In this document: piece by piece, positions 9,554-18,229 of the stretch | Numbering within the stretch: position 1 is the stretch's first letter | Layout: every line of letters begins with the position of its first letter | NCBI RefSeq assembly: GCF_020911725.1 | Contig: NZ_CP076620.1 | Span: 2,484,501 to 2,548,500, forward strand | DNA from: Clostridium cadaveris | GTDB lineage: Bacteria; Bacillota; Clostridia; Clostridiales; Clostridiaceae | Reading direction: 5' to 3' | Length of the DNA stretch: 64,000 bases | The notes under the pieces: model-generated | Seen by the model: only the letters and a program-made list of their open reading frames with translations | Database searches by the model: none | Told to the model about the DNA's origin: nothing | Program-made: the position numbers and the translations under genes

Positions 9554-10285
9554 CTACATTTCTTCAAGCTTTTTTAATATTTTATCTTTATAAAATATCC
9601 CAATAAGTACTACTACTAAGGCTATAGAACCTACTACTATAGCTTTTGCATGTTCTCCATTAGCAATATTAGCTCCAAAGTAACATGAGATAGCAAGAGC
9701 TGGTATTCTTGCTCCCATTGATAAAGTTATAAACTCAAGTGGTGTCATTTCAGTAAGCCCAAAAATTAAAACAAGAGAATCTTTTGGCATTCCCGGAAGG
9801 AGATAAAGTAAAAATGCAACTATTTTTTCTCTTCTCTTTTTAAATTCTTTTTCCTCTTCTTCAGTAATTTCTTTACGCTTTTTATGAAGAATTTTTTCTA
9901 TTTTTTTATGTAGGTCTTGAGGTACAACTTTTTCCACAAAACTTCTTCCATATTTATGGCTGACTAAAAATAACAAATAGGATCCTACTCCTATTCCGAA
10001 AAAAGATATAACTGTTCCCCAAAAAGTACCATATACATATCCTCCAGCTGCCTGTATAACTTCACCAGGTATGAAGAATATGACAACTTGTAATATCTGC
10101 AATATAAAAAATACTGCCCAAGACCAGTATCCAAATGACTCTAAATATGCCTTTAATTTTTCCCTGTCTATAAGTAATTTATAAAAGCTTACTATACTAT
10201 CCTTTGTTAGGTAAATAATAAATGCTGATATTAATATAGTTAATGTTATTATACATAATTTCTTTTTATCTTTTAAGAATTTCAT
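9554..10285 (-). CDS. TVP38/TMEM64 (DedA-like, VTT domain) membrane protein
   Basis: An integral membrane protein of 243 aa. There is an N-terminal membrane segment (about 10-28), then the VTT core with FIPGEVIQAAGGYVYG and the second half LLPGMPKDSLVLIFGLTEM. A charged cytosolic loop (HKKRKEITEEEEKEFKKRREK) separates the two halves. Family members are linked to lipid scrambling or transport, but the substrate here is unknown. The ATG at 10285 directly follows GGAGGAG; the upstream ATGs lie before that site. It is 54 nt downstream of the HD-domain gene on the same strand, so probably one operon. Confidence 0.88.
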   Translation of the reverse strand: MKFLKDKKKLCIITLTILISAFIIYLTKDSIVSFYKLLIDREKLKAYLESFGYWSWAVFFILQILQVVIFFIPGEVIQAAGGYVYGTFWGTVISFFGIGVGSYLLFLVSHKYGRSFVEKVVPQDLHKKIEKILHKKRKEITEEEEKEFKKRREKIVAFLLYLLPGMPKDSLVLIFGLTEMTPLEFITLSMGARIPALAISCYFGANIANGEHAKAIVVGSIALVVVLIGIFYKDKILKKLEEM

Positions 10286-10339
10286 TTTCTCCTCCATTCG
10301 AATGCAAAACTTGTCCATATCATTCTTCGTAAGGGCCCT

Positions 10340-10987
10340 CTATTGGAGAGCTTGGATTTCTGGCTTTTCAATGTGATATTTTTCGCTAATCATATCTACA
10401 AATTTTCTTATACCTTCTTTAGTTTCTTCTATCTTTTCTTCATCCATCTCAGCTCTTCCCATTCTATCGCTAAGAGTTATTAATGTTAATTCCTTTAATA
10501 ATGTATTTTTTATCATCCCATCAGTATCTGCAAAAGGGAGATTATTTGTTACAAATAAAGAATGCATATGATATCTAACTTCAGCAGACACCATATTTAT
10601 AAATTCCTCATTTTCATTAAAATTCTTTAAAAATTCTCTCGACATATTTTCTCCAACAACATCATGATCATAAGAAGTCCATTTTCCTCGTCTCATCTTT
10701 GTAGTTGTTGTTTTACCTATATCATGAAGAAAAAGAGACATCATAAATTCTCTCTTATAATCGCTATATTTTCTATTTTTTGCTCCTTCATCTAGTACAA
10801 GCATAAGATGATTCCATACATTCCCCTCTGGATGATATTCTAAATTTTGAGGAATATCCTTCAAATCTCCTATCATTTTAAATGGATATTCGTCTAACTT
10901 TCCCTCTTCTAAAATCTCATTCATATAGATAGATGGTTTTTCGTCATTTAGTAAATGATAATTTATTTCATCGTATAGTTTATTCAT
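10340..10987 (-). CDS. HD-domain phosphohydrolase
   Basis: A metal-dependent HD fold of 215 aa. The motifs are seen in order: H (VWNHLMLVLDE), HD in LFLHDIGKT, H (SYDHDVVGE, then RYHMHS) and the distal D in LSDRMGR. The arrangement is closest to the HD part of CCA-adding-like proteins, but no nucleotidyltransferase head is present. The substrate, probably a nucleotide phosphate or RNA end, cannot be told. ATG at 10987 with GAGGAGAT upstream. It precedes the TVP38 gene. Confidence 0.85.
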   Translation of the reverse strand: MNKLYDEINYHLLNDEKPSIYMNEILEEGKLDEYPFKMIGDLKDIPQNLEYHPEGNVWNHLMLVLDEGAKNRKYSDYKREFMMSLFLHDIGKTTTTKMRRGKWTSYDHDVVGENMSREFLKNFNENEEFINMVSAEVRYHMHSLFVTNNLPFADTDGMIKNTLLKELTLITLSDRMGRAEMDEEKIEETKEGIRKFVDMISEKYHIEKPEIQALQ

Positions 10988-11052
10988 TTTTATCTCCTCG
11001 TATTTTTTAATTTATTAATAGTCTTTATATTCTACAGAAAATTATACCATGA

Positions 11053-11079
11053 AAAATAAAAGAAGTCCCTTTAAGGGAC
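11053..11079 (-). terminator. Intrinsic terminator after the DUF1648 gene
   Basis: A perfect hairpin GTCCCTT/AAGGGAC (11065-11079) starts 1 nt beyond the stop codon and is followed by TTCTTTTATTTTT on the minus strand. Confidence 0.85.
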
Positions 11080-11080
11080 C

Positions 11081-12535
11081 TTAAATTTTAAGTTTGTCGT
11101 AAAGGCTTCTAGTATCTTCTTCATCTTTGTAATTGATAAAGAAAAACCTTCCTGATTTATCTTGTATTTCTATGCAAGGCTTTGAGGAATCCTCAATGTA
11201 AAATTTAACTTTTCCATAGCCTTCCACATTGAAATCACCATATTTTTTATTGTCTATCGCCGTACCTCCTACCCTAAGCTTCACCTTTGGTATAGCATCT
11301 CTAAAAGTTATTTGTTCTATATCATCTTTATTTATATTTGTACCATATGAACCTTCTATTTTTAAAGTTTCTTCACTAACTGTAATGGATACCTCCGTAC
11401 TAAAATAAGTCGCCCACATAGATATTCCTACAGATGCTAGAATAATAACAGCTGTAATTGATGCCGCTATTTTACCGCCTTTAGAAGCAAGATTTATCTC
11501 CCAGCCTGTGCCAACTCTTGCTGGAACAAAGACAGCAGGATCATCTTTGTTGTAATAAAACTGTCCCATAATATAATTATCATCATCATCTCTATTTACA
11601 ATAATTTTCTTATTTTCATTTACACATTCAACGGAATTTTCAGCGTAACATTTACGTAAATTAATACTTTTAACTATTATATAAACAATGAATACCCCCA
11701 TCGGAATAGAAACTGCTACCCAAATCCATTTAAAACTCAATATATCCGCCATTGTTAAACTTATCATCATGAAAGTCAATGTTGTCGCAAAAGCTCCTCC
11801 TATAGTTACCGCTGCACCTAAACGTTTATTATTTTCATTTCTAATCCTTATTTCTTCTATAGTTCCTCCATTATCTATTTCTTTTGCCTTCATAATAATC
11901 TTATAAATAATGTAGAAGAAAATTATCATGGCCACACTTATGATAGGAATCATCAATGTTGTTTGAAAAAAAGCTCCAAAACTTTCCTTTACTCCCCACC
12001 TATCCGGTACTCCATATAAGTCATAATGTAGAGGTATTCGTTCAGGAAGAGATTGATATCTTATAATAAGTACAATAAAATTTAATATAACTAATACAAT
12101 TGAAATCCAAAATTTCTTTGCAGATGGTATTTTTTTATTATCTCTATTTTTTATATCAACTACAACTATATTAGATGAAAAGCTATTCTTCCAGTTTTCT
12201 TTTTCTTTTATAACCCTTACTTTTTTATTAGCTTTACTAAATAATAAAATCATGGCTAACAATTGTCCAAATATAGCTCCCATAAATATTAGCATTATAA
12301 ATTTTTCAAATGTTGTAAATATCAATACTAACATAATAAACATTATACTTAAGCTAATTAGAAACCATGATTTTTTATAGCTTTTATCTATATCTTTAAA
12401 ATCCTTTCTTTCATTAGTCCCAAATGGTATTCTAGCACCGTAAAATATATTCTTCTCACTTAAAGCTTGAATAAAAAATCCACATAAAAATACTATCAAA
12501 ATGGTTATTGATCCTACAATAGAAAGTGGTATCAT
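11081..12535 (-). CDS. DUF1648/DUF5808 membrane protein
   Basis: A 484-residue multi-pass membrane protein. Paired hydrophobic segments lie near the N-terminus. The DUF1648 signature is in IPLHYDLYGVPDRWG, and several further membrane spans follow. A DUF5808-like segment reads FYYNKDDPAVFVPARVGTGW, and the C-terminal soluble part looks PH-like. Related proteins include SdpI-type immunity/signalling proteins, but immunity is not implied here because no toxin gene is adjacent. ATG at 12535 with AAGGGAG upstream. It is divergent from the PspC gene. Confidence 0.85.
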   Translation of the reverse strand: MIPLSIVGSITILIVFLCGFFIQALSEKNIFYGARIPFGTNERKDFKDIDKSYKKSWFLISLSIMFIMLVLIFTTFEKFIMLIFMGAIFGQLLAMILLFSKANKKVRVIKEKENWKNSFSSNIVVVDIKNRDNKKIPSAKKFWISIVLVILNFIVLIIRYQSLPERIPLHYDLYGVPDRWGVKESFGAFFQTTLMIPIISVAMIIFFYIIYKIIMKAKEIDNGGTIEEIRIRNENNKRLGAAVTIGGAFATTLTFMMISLTMADILSFKWIWVAVSIPMGVFIVYIIVKSINLRKCYAENSVECVNENKKIIVNRDDDDNYIMGQFYYNKDDPAVFVPARVGTGWEINLASKGGKIAASITAVIILASVGISMWATYFSTEVSITVSEETLKIEGSYGTNINKDDIEQITFRDAIPKVKLRVGGTAIDNKKYGDFNVEGYGKVKFYIEDSSKPCIEIQDKSGRFFFINYKDEEDTRSLYDKLKI

Positions 12536-12675
12536 AAAAATCTCCCTTCTTTCTTTTTAAAATATACTTCTATTATACTTATAATTTTAGTATATTTATT
12601 TAATTCTTTACATATCTATTTCCTAAATATATGATATTAATATAATATAAAATTTTATGGAGTGATTAAATTACA

Positions 12676-12873
12676 ATGAGCGAATCTAAAAAGTTATATA
12701 AAAATCGTCAAAACAAAATGTTGTGTGGTGTTTGTTCTGGTGTTTCTGATTACCTTAACTTAGATGTATCTATAATTAGAATCCTGTGGACCTTATTATG
12801 TCTAACCTATGGTTCTGGTGTAATTCTTTATTTTGTATGCGCATTAATTCTTCCTGAAAATCCAAACAATTAA
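12676..12873 (+). CDS. PspC-domain small membrane protein
   Basis: A 65-residue protein that is essentially one PspC domain: KLYKNRQNKMLCGVCSGVSDYLNLD followed by a hydrophobic segment and ALILPEN. It is probably membrane-associated and stress-linked by family. GGAGTGA lies rather far (about 10 nt) before the ATG. Its terminator has been split by the insertion sequence downstream (12877-12892 and 14353-14369). Confidence 0.88.
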   Translation: MSESKKLYKNRQNKMLCGVCSGVSDYLNLDVSIIRILWTLLCLTYGSGVILYFVCALILPENPNN

Positions 12874-12876
12874 TAA

Positions 12877-12892
12877 AAAAGAGTTTATCCCT
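12877..12892. terminator. Left arm of a shared terminator split by the IS element
   Basis: AAAAGAGTTTATCCCT here pairs with AGGGACAAACTCTTTT at 14354-14369 (15 of 16 positions). Without the 1454-bp IS and one copy of the AAC duplication, the arms form a hairpin with a 4-nt AACA loop. It is flanked by A-runs and T-runs on the two sides, a classic bidirectional terminator between the convergent PspC and ECF S genes. Confidence 0.8.
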
Positions 12893-12934
12893 AACTAAAG
12901 TGGAACCTATGTCAAGGACACTAAAAAAAGAGAG

Positions 12935-14257
12935 CTAGGCTACTAAAAGCTGATTTCTGTATTGAACAGGAGTCAGCTTTTTTAAATTCCACTGGCAACG
13001 ATCATTGTTATAGTAGTCGATATAGTCATCAATAATTAACTGTAGTTCAGATAAAGTTGAACAAGATTTATAATCAATTTCATCTTTCATATGACCAAAA
13101 AATGATTCTTGAGGAGCATTGTCCCAACAGTTACCACGTCTAGACATAGATTGTCCAAGATTCTTAGATTTTAAAAGTTTTTGAAATATTGGACTTGTAT
13201 AATGACTACCTTGATCTGAGTGAATAAAAGCATCTTTTGCTAATTTGACATTGGAGTTGGCCATTAGTTTAAGTATTGTATTCGTGGCGATATCTAAGGT
13301 TATTCTATTAGATAAATTATATGCTAGGATTTCATTAGTAGAAGCGTCTTTGATGGTCGATAAATAAGCCATATTATTATTTGAATATGGTAGATATGTG
13401 ATATCTGTAAGCAATACTTTACCAGGTATTTCTTGCTTGAAATTTCTATTGAGTAGATTAGGTACCACGGTATGTTCCTTTGTAGCCTTAGCTATACGCT
13501 TATATGGATTAGGTTTCCTAATAGGGCAAACTATATTGTACTTTCTCATTATTCTTTGGATACGCCTTCTGCTATACACAATATTAAATTTATCTTTTAA
13601 AATCATTTTGATTGATCTTGATCCTTTTTTATAACCTCTATAATTCAGCGCTTCAAGAATAGTATTTCTAATTAAATTATCCTTGTTTTCGCGATTAGTT
13701 CTAATATTTTTACAAGACAGATATCTATAGTAACCAGAGCGTGAAACACCAGCCGTACTGCATAGATGTTTGACTACATTATGATTTTGCAACTTGCTAA
13801 CAATATATTCTATTAAGGCAAATGCTTGTGCTGCAATTAATTTACCTTTTCTCACCTGCCTTTCGTGCAGCTCTAATTTTTTTAACAATTCTACCTCAGC
13901 CTTTAAATATTCAATTTCTGCTTTTTGCTTTTCTATTATTTCATCGCTAGTAATACTACGCTTACGTGGTCGACCACTATTTTTTCGTCTAGTGTCGTCT
14001 AATCCTAATATTCCATTATCCTTAAATGCTTTTCTCCATCTTGTACCAGCGCATTCAATACGACGAATACCGAGGGTATTTATATCAAATCCAGCTTCTT
14101 CAAAAATAACTCTTGAAGTTTTCCCTTTGCTACATTCAGCGATAAAATGTATTTTAAATTCATTAGTATATGTTATTGCTTTTTCACTTACATTGCTCAC
14201 ATATTTATTTCTTGATAGTCTACTAATTTCATCATTTGAAAATCTTATTTTACTCAT
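12935..14257 (-). CDS. IS3-family transposase, single fused OrfAB
   Basis: A DDE transposase of 440 aa. The N-terminal part (1-100) contains HTH-like DNA-binding segments and a basic SGRPRKR patch. A leucine-zipper-like helix (about 105-130) links to the OrfB part, with RSGYYRYL at 173-180. The catalytic core has D285 (LLTDITYLP), D348 (HSDQGSHYTS) and E384 (NAPQESFFGHMKDE), with 35 residues between the last two. Most IS3 elements use two overlapping ORFs; here the frame is continuous. An A7 run at codons 125-127 lies where OrfA usually ends. The stop codon abuts the left inverted repeat. Confidence 0.95.
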   Translation of the reverse strand: MSKIRFSNDEISRLSRNKYVSNVSEKAITYTNEFKIHFIAECSKGKTSRVIFEEAGFDINTLGIRRIECAGTRWRKAFKDNGILGLDDTRRKNSGRPRKRSITSDEIIEKQKAEIEYLKAEVELLKKLELHERQVRKGKLIAAQAFALIEYIVSKLQNHNVVKHLCSTAGVSRSGYYRYLSCKNIRTNRENKDNLIRNTILEALNYRGYKKGSRSIKMILKDKFNIVYSRRRIQRIMRKYNIVCPIRKPNPYKRIAKATKEHTVVPNLLNRNFKQEIPGKVLLTDITYLPYSNNNMAYLSTIKDASTNEILAYNLSNRITLDIATNTILKLMANSNVKLAKDAFIHSDQGSHYTSPIFQKLLKSKNLGQSMSRRGNCWDNAPQESFFGHMKDEIDYKSCSTLSELQLIIDDYIDYYNNDRCQWNLKKLTPVQYRNQLLVA

Positions 14258-14294
14258 AGTTAATTCACCTCATAAACTTATTGTACAAAAAAAG

Positions 14295-14341
14295 AACCTA
14301 TATAGATAGACTCTCTTTTATTAGTGTCTATCTTATAGGTT
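14295..14341 (-). repeat. Hairpin inside the right end of the IS
   Basis: AACCTATATAGATAGAC (14295-14311) pairs with GTCTATCTTATAGGTT (14326-14341), a 16-bp stem with one bulged base and a 14-nt loop. It sits upstream of the transposase start, where it could hinder impinging transcription or hide a ribosome site. Confidence 0.65.
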
Positions 14342-14352
14342 CCATTTTAAAC

Positions 14353-14369
14353 AAGGGACAAACTCTTTT
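14353..14369. terminator. Right arm of the terminator split by the IS
   Basis: This is the partner of the arm at 12877-12892. It now lies just downstream of the ECF S gene with no complementary arm nearby, so termination for that gene may be impaired or supplied by the IS. Confidence 0.75.
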
Positions 14370-14382
14370 CTATTATAATTAT

Positions 14383-14967
14383 TTATCTTTTCATCTTTTT
14401 TACTGCTATAACAATAGCTGATGTTATAAAAGCTGATGCTATTGCTTCAATTATTCCATTTGTATATACTAGGCTCATTATAGCCGTTTTCGCACCTGAT
14501 ATAGCTAGCTTATAAGCTTCTGCATATTGGTCTATATACAGCATAAAAATCATTCCTAAAAATCCAATAGTATTAGTCAATGATCCGATCATAGCTGCTA
14601 GTCCAACTCTTACCGACTCATTTTTAATCTTTATAAACTTATAGGCGAAATAACATGTTATAGGTATTAAAAGTCTTGGAAGTATTGATACTCTCGGATC
14701 AACTATTGCAAATGATAATAATGTAGGTGCCACCATACTTTGATATAAGCTAGATGCTCCAAATATGAAAGCCAAGATAAGTCCTACCTTTGGTCCCTCT
14801 ATAAGCGCTCCTATCATTACTGGTATGTGAACAATTGTTATTTTTGCTATTGGAAGTTGTATAAATCCTAGGCCGCTAAAACCTAAAAATAATATTATTC
14901 CTGCCAATAGTCCAACAATAACAAGTTGTCTCACATTTTTTGTAGTATTTGCTTTTGTACGTTGCAT
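14383..14967 (-). CDS. ECF transporter S component (vitamin-type), substrate uncertain
   Basis: An integral membrane substrate-binding subunit of an energy-coupling factor transporter, 194 aa, with about six hydrophobic segments. The GLGFIQLPIAKITIVHIPVMIGALIEGPKVG region is characteristic of the ECF S superfamily and closest in feel to pantothenate-type members (not proven). No EcfA/EcfT genes are adjacent, as expected for group II systems with a shared energizing module elsewhere. The ATG at 14967 is six bases after AGGAGG; the ATG seven codons upstream precedes that site. An imperfect inverted repeat lies upstream at 15028-15055. Confidence 0.85.
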   Translation of the reverse strand: MQRTKANTTKNVRQLVIVGLLAGIILFLGFSGLGFIQLPIAKITIVHIPVMIGALIEGPKVGLILAFIFGASSLYQSMVAPTLLSFAIVDPRVSILPRLLIPITCYFAYKFIKIKNESVRVGLAAMIGSLTNTIGFLGMIFMLYIDQYAEAYKLAISGAKTAIMSLVYTNGIIEAIASAFITSAIVIAVKKMKR

Positions 14968-15027
14968 AAAAATCCTCCTCACTCTCATTCCGTTAAGGAT
15001 ATGAGTTGAAACTTAATATAAATTATT

Positions 15028-15055
15028 CTGTTCGATTTAATATAAATACCGACAG
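15028..15055. promoter_or_regulatory. Imperfect inverted repeat, possible operator upstream of the ECF S gene
   Basis: CTGTTCGATTTA and TAAATACCGACAG face each other around ATA. This is about 60 nt before the S-component start, in AT-rich promoter-like sequence. I see no match to a riboswitch consensus that I know. Confidence 0.35.
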
Positions 15056-15257
15056 ACATATTTTATCATTTTCATTATAAATTTTAAATATTTTTTTACA
15101 TTATTTTTTAGAATTTTTTTCTTGATTTGGTACAAGGTTTATACTTTGCCTCTATTTTTATAGATTATTTATATTATCCGTGGACAAAATACTATTACAA
15201 GACAAGTTAATAATTAAAATTAACAACAACGTCTTGAAATTTAAGGAGGTAATATAT

Positions 15258-15440
15258 ATGGCAAAAACATTAGTACCAACAGCAAAACAAGGATTACAAA
15301 CTTTCAAAAACGAAGTTGCTAGCGAATTAGGAGTTCCATTCAAAGAATACAATGGAGACTTAACTTCTAAACAATGTGGATCAGTTGGCGGAGAAATGGT
15401 TAAGAGAATGGTAGAAGCTTACGAAAAGAACATGAAATAA
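15258..15440 (+). CDS. Small acid-soluble spore protein, alpha/beta type
   Basis: A 60-residue DNA-coating spore protein. The family core is plain: KNEVASELGVPF (the germination-protease cleavage region) and SVGGEMVKRMVEAYEKNM. It binds and protects spore DNA and feeds germination when degraded. The start at ATG 15258 follows AAGGAGGT at the right distance. A longer in-frame reading to 15180 lacks a ribosome site. The gene is monocistronic with a strong terminator. It has one Cys (SKQCGS) at a site where other members often have Asn or Tyr. Confidence 0.93.
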   Translation: MAKTLVPTAKQGLQTFKNEVASELGVPFKEYNGDLTSKQCGSVGGEMVKRMVEAYEKNMK

Positions 15441-15454
15441 ATATAAGCTTAAAT

Positions 15455-15482
15455 AAGGGATTGCCGATTCGGCAATCCCTTT
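15455..15482. terminator. Bidirectional terminator between ssp and clpB
   Basis: AAGGGATTGCCG / CGGCAATCCCTT is a perfect stem with a 3-nt loop between the two convergent genes. Confidence 0.85.
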
Positions 15483-15489
15483 ACCATTT

Positions 15490-18078
15490 CTAGTTGAAAA
15501 TAAGTTCTCCTTCTTTTTCATCAACAATTACTTGTGAACCATTCTTTACAGTTCCTTTTATTATCTCATAGGCAAGCTTTGTTTCTATTGAATTTTCTAT
15601 ATAACGCTTTAATGGTCTTGCACCATAAAAAGGGTCATAACCTTCTCTTGCTATAAGTTCTTTTGCTTTGTCAGTAAGTTCAATGGTTATATTCTTTTCT
15701 TTAAGTTTTCCTCTTACACCTTCAAGGAAGATTTCTATGATATTCTTTATGCTTTCTACAGAAAGAGGTTTAAACATTATTATATTATCAACTCTGTTTA
15801 AGAATTCTGGTTTGAAGCTTCGCTTCATTATTTCCATTACCTTCTCTCTAGCTTCTTCTGTTATATTATTGTTTTTTATACCCTCTAAGATGTTGCTGCT
15901 TCCTATATTTGATGTCATTATTATTATTGTATTTTTAAAATCTATTATCTTTCCTTTATTATCTGTAAGCCTTCCATCATCAAGTATTTGAAGAAATATA
16001 TTAAATACATCAGCATTTGCTTTTTCAATTTCATCAAATAAGATTACACTATAAGGCTTTCTTCTTACAGCTTCTGTAAGCTGTCCGCCTTCTTCATATC
16101 CAACATATCCTGGAGGAGCTCCAATAAGTCTTGATACGGAGTATTTCTCCATATATTCAGACATATCAATTCTTATCATATTGTCCTCAGAGTCAAATAA
16201 AGTTCTGGCTAAAGTCTTTGCCAATTCTGTTTTTCCAACTCCTGTAGGTCCCAAAAATATAAATGAACCTATAGGTTTTTGATTGTCCTTTAGTCCAGCT
16301 CTTGCTCTTATAACAGCATCAGTTACAGTATTTACTGCTTCTTCCTGACCTACCACTCTCTTGCTTAGTTCTTCATGAAGCCTTAATAATTTTTGTCTTT
16401 CTGTCTCTACTAATCTTGAAACTGGTATTCCAGTCCATTTTGATACTATCTGTCCTATTTCATCCTCAGTTACCTCTTCCTTTAATAGAGCATCATCATA
16501 ATTCTTTTTTAATATTTCTTCCTTATTTTTTATCTCTTGTTCTAACTTTGGAAGTTCTCCATATTTAAGTTCTGCCACTTTATTTAAGTCATATAATCTT
16601 TCATATTTTTCTATATCGCCTTTAACTTTGTCAAGCTGAGCTTTTAAATTTTTGATAGATAATATCTGTTCTTTTTCCTTTTCATACTTTATAGTTAAAG
16701 TCTTATCCTGTTCTTTTAAGTTTGATAATTCCTTTTCTATAGCTTCAAGCCTATCTTTACCATAATCTCCGCCCTCTTTTGTGATGGCTTCTTTTTCTAT
16801 CTCCAGGTGAAGTATTTTTCTTCTTACTTCATCTACAGCTGTAGGCATGCTATCTATTTCTGATCTTATCATAGCACCCGCTTCATCAATTAAGTCTATG
16901 GCCTTATCCGGCATATATCTATCTTGTATATATCTGTGAGAAAGCTTTGCTGCAGCTACTATTGCTGAGTCTTGTATTCTTATTCCATGATGTATTTCAA
17001 ATCTTTCCTTAAGTCCTCTAAGTATTGCTATAGTATCTTCTACAGATGGTTCTTCTACCTTTACAGGCTGAAATCTTCTTTCTAAAGCCTTATCTTTTTC
17101 TATATATTTTCTATATTCATCAAAGGTAGTAGCACCTATACAATGTAGGTCCCCTCTTGCAAGAGCCGGTTTTATAAGATTTCCTGCATCCATAGCTCCT
17201 TCAGTTTTTCCTGCTCCAACTATGGTGTGAATTTCATCTATAAATAATATTATCTTACCTTTGCTAGTTTCTACTTCCTTCAAAACAGCCTTTAATCTTT
17301 CTTCAAATTCTCCTCTATATTTCGCTCCTGCTATAAGAGCACCCATATCAAGTGAGAATATTATCTTATCTTTTAATCCTTCTGGCACATCACCTTTTAC
17401 AATCCTTTGTGCAAGACCTTCTATTATTGCAGTTTTACCCACTCCAGGTTCTCCAATAAGTACAGGGTTATTCTTGGTCCTTCTTGATAATATTCTTACA
17501 ACTCTTCTAACCTCTTCATCTCTTCCTATGACCGGATCTATATCATGTTTCCTAGCTCTTTCTACTAAATTTGTTCCATACTTGGTTAAAACGTCATATG
17601 TTCCTTCTGGATCCTGAGTTTCAACTCTTTGACTTCCTCTAACAGCTGCAACTATTTTAAGAAAATCCTGTTTATTGATGCCGAAGGTAGCAAGTATACG
17701 TCCTACTTCACCTTTATAATCCACATCCATTATAGCTGTAAAAACATGCTCTACGCTTATGAAGCTATCTTTAAATTCCTCTGCTATATTTTCAGCTTTG
17801 TTTAATACTTCTTCTATTCTTCTTGTTGCATATACACTGCTTGAACCATCTCCTGAAACTTTAGGCAGTTTTTCTATAAAAGATTGAGTAACATCCAAAA
17901 CAGTCTTAGGATCTTTTCCCATTTTTTGAATTATATTAGGTATTAGTCCATCTTTTTGAGCTAATAAAGCATAAAAAAGGTGAATTACATCCACTTGAGG
18001 ATTTCCAAAACGTACTGCTGTGCTTTGAGCATCATTTAATGCTTCTTGAACTTTTAAGGTCATTTTGTCAATATTCAT
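15490..18078 (-). CDS. clpB: ATP-dependent chaperone ClpB (disaggregase)
   Basis: A Hsp100 disaggregase of 862 aa. It has an N-terminal Clp_N repeat domain (1-145), NBD1 with GEPGVGKT (about 203-210) and Walker B LFIDEIH. A long middle coiled-coil domain (about 400-525) distinguishes ClpB from ClpC. NBD2 has GPTGVGKT and Walker [11 protein letters not shown], and a D2-small domain ends the protein. It resolves stress-aggregated proteins with DnaK. ATG at 18078 preceded by AAGGGG. No CIRCE or CtsR box is evident in the 150 nt upstream. Confidence 0.97.
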   Translation of the reverse strand: MNIDKMTLKVQEALNDAQSTAVRFGNPQVDVIHLFYALLAQKDGLIPNIIQKMGKDPKTVLDVTQSFIEKLPKVSGDGSSSVYATRRIEEVLNKAENIAEEFKDSFISVEHVFTAIMDVDYKGEVGRILATFGINKQDFLKIVAAVRGSQRVETQDPEGTYDVLTKYGTNLVERARKHDIDPVIGRDEEVRRVVRILSRRTKNNPVLIGEPGVGKTAIIEGLAQRIVKGDVPEGLKDKIIFSLDMGALIAGAKYRGEFEERLKAVLKEVETSKGKIILFIDEIHTIVGAGKTEGAMDAGNLIKPALARGDLHCIGATTFDEYRKYIEKDKALERRFQPVKVEEPSVEDTIAILRGLKERFEIHHGIRIQDSAIVAAAKLSHRYIQDRYMPDKAIDLIDEAGAMIRSEIDSMPTAVDEVRRKILHLEIEKEAITKEGGDYGKDRLEAIEKELSNLKEQDKTLTIKYEKEKEQILSIKNLKAQLDKVKGDIEKYERLYDLNKVAELKYGELPKLEQEIKNKEEILKKNYDDALLKEEVTEDEIGQIVSKWTGIPVSRLVETERQKLLRLHEELSKRVVGQEEAVNTVTDAVIRARAGLKDNQKPIGSFIFLGPTGVGKTELAKTLARTLFDSEDNMIRIDMSEYMEKYSVSRLIGAPPGYVGYEEGGQLTEAVRRKPYSVILFDEIEKANADVFNIFLQILDDGRLTDNKGKIIDFKNTIIIMTSNIGSSNILEGIKNNNITEEAREKVMEIMKRSFKPEFLNRVDNIIMFKPLSVESIKNIIEIFLEGVRGKLKEKNITIELTDKAKELIAREGYDPFYGARPLKRYIENSIETKLAYEIIKGTVKNGSQVIVDEKEGELIFN

Positions 18079-18167
18079 AAGTTCTACCCCTTTCTACATA
18101 TCTTTCATCAACACATTATAGTTCAATTATAGGATTTGTAAAGTATGATATTCTATTCTTTTATATG

Positions 18168-18212
18168 AAAAAAAGCTATGTTACAATAAAAAAACAGCTT
18201 TATCATAACATA
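18168..18212 (-). terminator. Probable terminator after the downstream XRE-TPR gene
   Basis: TATGTTA/TAACATA (18177-18183, 18206-18212) closes a stem with additional A-T pairing, followed by AGCTTTTTTT on the minus strand. Confidence 0.6.
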
Positions 18213-18229
18213 CCTTTTAATTTTACGCT

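Larger units (their letters stand above)
12896..14349 (-). mobile_element. IS3-family insertion sequence (1454 bp) in a terminator loop
   Basis: The ends are imperfect inverted repeats: 12896-12934 and 14311-14349 match at 32 of 39 positions, with outer ends TAAARTGGAACCTAT. The element is flanked by the direct repeat AAC (12893-12895 and 14350-14352), a 3-bp target duplication as known for IS3 elements. It carries one intact transposase gene. A hairpin at 14295-14341 just inside the right end could block transcription from outside into the transposase gene. All parts look intact, so it may be recently acquired and active (inference). Confidence 0.9.

Noticed and set aside
13794-14309. 171-codon plus-strand frame opposite the transposase
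   Set aside because: Antisense shadow of the IS3 transposase gene; no ribosome site and no family motif.
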